A stretch of DNA of 64,000 bases from G965205725 sp965205725 (GTDB taxonomy: Bacteria; Pseudomonadota; Gammaproteobacteria; Pseudomonadales; Halieaceae), in assembly GCA_965205725.1 (NCBI GenBank), contig OZ242189.1, positions 3,263,283 through 3,327,282 on the forward strand. Reading direction: 5' to 3'. Below the pieces are notes generated by a model. That model was given only the letters and a program-made list of their open reading frames with translations, did not search any database and was not told where the DNA came from. Every line of letters starts with the position of its first letter. Position 1 is the stretch's first letter. Position numbers and translations under genes: made by a program. This document shows, piece by piece, positions 61,701 through 64,000 of the stretch.

Positions 61701-62600
61701 ATGAGTCGTGAATTCGCACTGATAGAACAATACTTTGCGCCGCTGTCGCCAAAAATTGGAGACGACTGCGCGGCCATTGATATTCCCCCGGACAAGCGCC
61801 TGGTCACCTCGGTGGACACACTGGTTGCAGGCACCCATTTCTATGCGGATGCACCGCCTGATCAAGTCGCCTACCGCGCGGTGGCAACGGCATTGAGTGA
61901 TCTGGCGGCGGCGGGTGCGCAGCCCCTGTGCTGTACTTTGGCGCTGACCCTGCCAGAGGCCAGGCAAAGCTGGCTGCGCCAATTTACCCAGGGTTTGTCA
62001 GAGGCGCTGGCAGCATTTCATCTGCAACTGATAGGCGGCGATACCACTCAGGGACCTTTGACGATTACCGTGCAAGTGTTTGGCGCGGTACCCGGAGATA
62101 CAATGCTGGAGCGCTCTGGTGCCCGTGTCGGCGACAAGGTTTATGTGAGCGGCCCCGTGGGTGATGCCGCTGCCGCATTAACTGTTATGAATGGCAACTG
62201 GCCGGGTACACCTGAACACAAGGCATACCTGCTGACTCGTTTCTATCGCCCGACACCACGCATTGCGCTGGGTTTGCAGCTCCTGGATGGCGCCAGCGCA
62301 GCCATTGATATCAGCGATGGTTTGCTGGCGGATGCGGCGCATATTGGCAGAGCCAGCGGCGTGAAATTGCATATTGATGAAGACCTGGTGCCATTGTCAC
62401 CCGCGCTGCAATCGCTGGCAGACCAACGCAGAGCGCGCCAGTGGGCTTTAACCGGCGGCGATGACTATGAATTGCTGTTTACCGCAGCGGGCAGCGCTGT
62501 ACCTGAGAGCTGTGTCTGTATTGGTGAAGTGATAGAGGGTGAAACCGGATACGCCGAAGGCTGGACGCACTTCTCGAATGAGCTAAATTCTCGACCATAA
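61701..62600 (+). CDS. thiL: Thiamine-monophosphate kinase
   Basis: 299 residues from ATG 61701 (MSREFALIEQYFAPL); a GTG at 61686 would overlap the nusB stop and add five residues. IGDDCAAIDI, SVDTLVAGTHF, YRAVATALSDLAAAGA, GGDTTQGPLTITV and AIDISDGLLADAAH mark the PurM-like ATP-binding fold. Phosphorylates thiamine monophosphate to the diphosphate. nusB-thiL adjacency is conserved; pgpA, often next, is absent and a MITE and ribA follow. Confidence 0.96.
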   Translation: MSREFALIEQYFAPLSPKIGDDCAAIDIPPDKRLVTSVDTLVAGTHFYADAPPDQVAYRAVATALSDLAAAGAQPLCCTLALTLPEARQSWLRQFTQGLSEALAAFHLQLIGGDTTQGPLTITVQVFGAVPGDTMLERSGARVGDKVYVSGPVGDAAAALTVMNGNWPGTPEHKAYLLTRFYRPTPRIALGLQLLDGASAAIDISDGLLADAAHIGRASGVKLHIDEDLVPLSPALQSLADQRRARQWALTGGDDYELLFTAAGSAVPESCVCIGEVIEGETGYAEGWTHFSNELNSRP

Positions 62601-62610
62601 ATTTTAGCGT

Positions 62611-62772
62611 GAGACCTTTGCACGAAAGCCATTTCACCTGCATGCTGCGTCGCCTAAAAGCGCCTACTGTTGGTAAAATCGTACTCAATCGGTCATTTAT
62701 AAGCATAAACTCCCTCATTCCGTGCGTTTTTGCCTTGCCTGAAAGTGAAATCATCTTCCGTGCAAAGGTCTC
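62611..62772. mobile_element. MITE copy 5 (full length, inverted, 162 bp)
   Basis: Inverted ends GAGACCTTTGCACGAAAG and CTTCCGTGCAAAGGTCTC, flanked by the 5-bp direct repeat AGCGT (62606-62610 and 62773-62777). It begins 10 bp after the thiL stop. Opposite orientation to copies 1, 3 and 4. Confidence 0.93.
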
Positions 62773-62892
62773 AGCGTGGCAAAGAGAAAGTGCGCGCACG
62801 CAGCAGCAAGAGAAAAACGGAATGTCTAGTTGCATCGGCAACTGCTACACTGCCTCTTCTTGTTTGGCTCCATTTTTTGAATAGACGGCACT

Positions 62893-63480
62893 GTGTCAAT
62901 TAAATACGTAGAATCATCGCGCCTGCCCACCCACTGGGGTGAGTTTGTCATGCACGGTTTTGAAGACAACGAAACCGATAAGGAGCATGTCATGCTGACC
63001 CTGGGCGATGTGGCAGGTGGTGAGCCGCTACTGGCTCGGGTTCACTCCGAGTGTTTGACCGGCGATGCTCTATTCAGTCTGCGCTGTGACTGCGGTGAGC
63101 AACTGCAAGCGGCGTTCAAGGCAATAGCCGAAGAAGGCCGTGGCGCGCTGCTTTATTTGCGCCAGGAAGGTCGCGGCATTGGCCTGCTCAATAAAATCAA
63201 AGCCTACAAATTACAAGATGCCGGGGCCGATACCGTAGAGGCCAATGAGGCTTTGGGATTTGGCGCAGATCTGCGTGATTACTCGATTTGTAAGCCCATG
63301 CTGGATCATTTAGGCATCGAGAGGGTGCGTTTGATGACCAATAATCCGCGCAAGGTCAAAGCGCTGCAAGAGCAGGGGGTTAAAGTGGTAGAGCGTGTTG
63401 CCCATGCAACACCCCATAACCCCCACAATCAAAGCTATCTGCAAACAAAGGTCGGCAAACTTGGCCATTTGCCGAGTTAA
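62893..63480 (+). CDS. ribA: GTP cyclohydrolase II
   Basis: 195 residues. RVHSECLTGDALFSLRCDCGEQL (three zinc cysteines), LLYLRQEGRGIGLLNKIKAYKLQDAG and RLMTNNPRKVKAL are intact. First step of riboflavin synthesis from GTP; supplies the function lost in the RibBA hybrid. GTG start at 62893, needed for the conserved N-terminus. Followed by a repeat field. Confidence 0.96.
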   Translation: MSIKYVESSRLPTHWGEFVMHGFEDNETDKEHVMLTLGDVAGGEPLLARVHSECLTGDALFSLRCDCGEQLQAAFKAIAEEGRGALLYLRQEGRGIGLLNKIKAYKLQDAGADTVEANEALGFGADLRDYSICKPMLDHLGIERVRLMTNNPRKVKALQEQGVKVVERVAHATPHNPHNQSYLQTKVGKLGHLPS

Positions 63481-63487
63481 CTCGAAC

Positions 63488-64000
63488 AGCCTGAGCCCTG
63501 AATTTATGGGACTTCCGGGCTGCTCTTCGCGCTGAGTGCTGTCGTTATTGTCTGCATTGGTATCTGCATTATGTATGGGACTTCCGGGCTGCTCTTCGCG
63601 CTGAGTGCTGTCGGTGTTATCTGCATTTGATCGGTTCACAAACTCGCCTACGGCTCAAACATGCTCACCGAAACATCAAATGCGCCAACACCGCCACAAC
63701 GCACTCTTTATGCGCTTCAATGCACCCCGCAAGTCCTCTGTTCCGTGAGTGCGGCTCAAAACCGCAAGCCCTGAGTTTATGGGACTTCCGGGCTGCACTT
63801 CGCGCTGAGTGCTGTCGGCGTTGCAAGCCCTGAGTTTATGGTTATGGAACTTCCGGGCTGCTTTTTGCGCTGAGTGCTGACGTTTATTGTCTGCATTTGA
63901 TCGGTTCACAAACTCGCCTGCGGCTCAGACATGCTCACCGACACATCAAATGCGCCAACACCGCCACAGCGCACTCTTTATGCGCTGCAAAGCACCCCGG
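63488..64000. repeat. Palindromic repeat field 5 (inverted B copies), runs off the window
   Basis: B copies in reverse orientation at about 63577-63737 and 63846-64000 (truncated), with half-arms at 63507-63545 and 63779-63822. No family A copy is seen before the edge. No gene in 63481-64000; short frames are repeat translations. Confidence 0.88.

Overview
The window looks like a chromosomal segment of a gammaproteobacterium related to the Pseudomonas/Cellvibrio side of the class. The reason is gene order: psd, sulfurtransferase, rsgA // orn // queG // nnr-tsaE-amiB-mutL-miaA-hfq-hflX-hflK-hflC-yjeT-hisZ-purA, then tRNA-Leu // rnr-rlmB-rpsF-rpsR-DUF2232-rplI-dnaB // radA. This is the Pseudomonas-type arrangement, with hisZ before purA and a DUF2232 membrane protein before rplI. 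I infer a marine Cellvibrionales-like organism, but the sequence does not prove genus or order.

Layout. 1-16927 is conserved housekeeping: phosphatidylserine synthesis, ribosome assembly, RNA turnover, queuosine, NAD(P)HX repair, t6A tRNA modification, cell-wall amidase, mismatch repair, Hfq/Hfl and purine/histidine functions. 16928-21805 is an accessory interval between purA and tRNA-Leu. It holds an AraC-type DNA-binding protein, an SDR, a class 1B dihydroorotate dehydrogenase pair (pyrK-pyrD), a half MITE fused to a truncated copy of a dCTP-deaminase-like gene, two small hypotheticals and a toxin-domain remnant. 21806-30881 is again conserved (tRNA-Leu, rnr, rlmB, ribosomal proteins, dnaB), broken by a 2 kb non-coding palindromic repeat field (25130-27120). 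31019-34466 carries a MITE, a phage lambda-P-like protein, a protein with three DnaT-like domains, and radA. 34485-38674 is ettA plus a rimK cluster. 38866-55600 is a repeat-rich accessory zone. It is centred on one 12.6 kb gene for a 4187-residue surface-type protein (41128-53691), preceded by a membrane-tethered dCTP-deaminase homologue and flanked on both sides by the same palindromic repeats. 55705-63480 is glyA, nrdR and the riboflavin operon (ribD-ribE-ribBA-ribH-nusB-thiL-ribA) with two MITE insertions, and the window ends inside another palindromic field.

Most notable. (1) The giant gene has a 7-bp tandem repeat (31 perfect units plus one degenerate) that reaches the probable -35 position of its promoter, an arrangement known from phase-variable adhesins. 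It encodes nine copies of a ~145-residue domain I do not recognise. A ~2.5 kb block of the gene is duplicated almost without change, except in the central cores of that domain, where nearly all substitutions change the amino acid. Together these look like a phase- and sequence-variable surface protein system. (2) A ~162-bp MITE family has 18-bp terminal inverted repeats and 5-bp target duplications; its five copies sit just after stop codons. (3) Two families of long palindromic repeats occur only in intergenic fields. (4) ribH and nusB appear to have been fused by a deletion and now overlap out of frame. (5) A phage-type helicase-loader gene pair is beside dnaB.

All calls rest on reading the sequence and on remembered family motifs; no database search was run.
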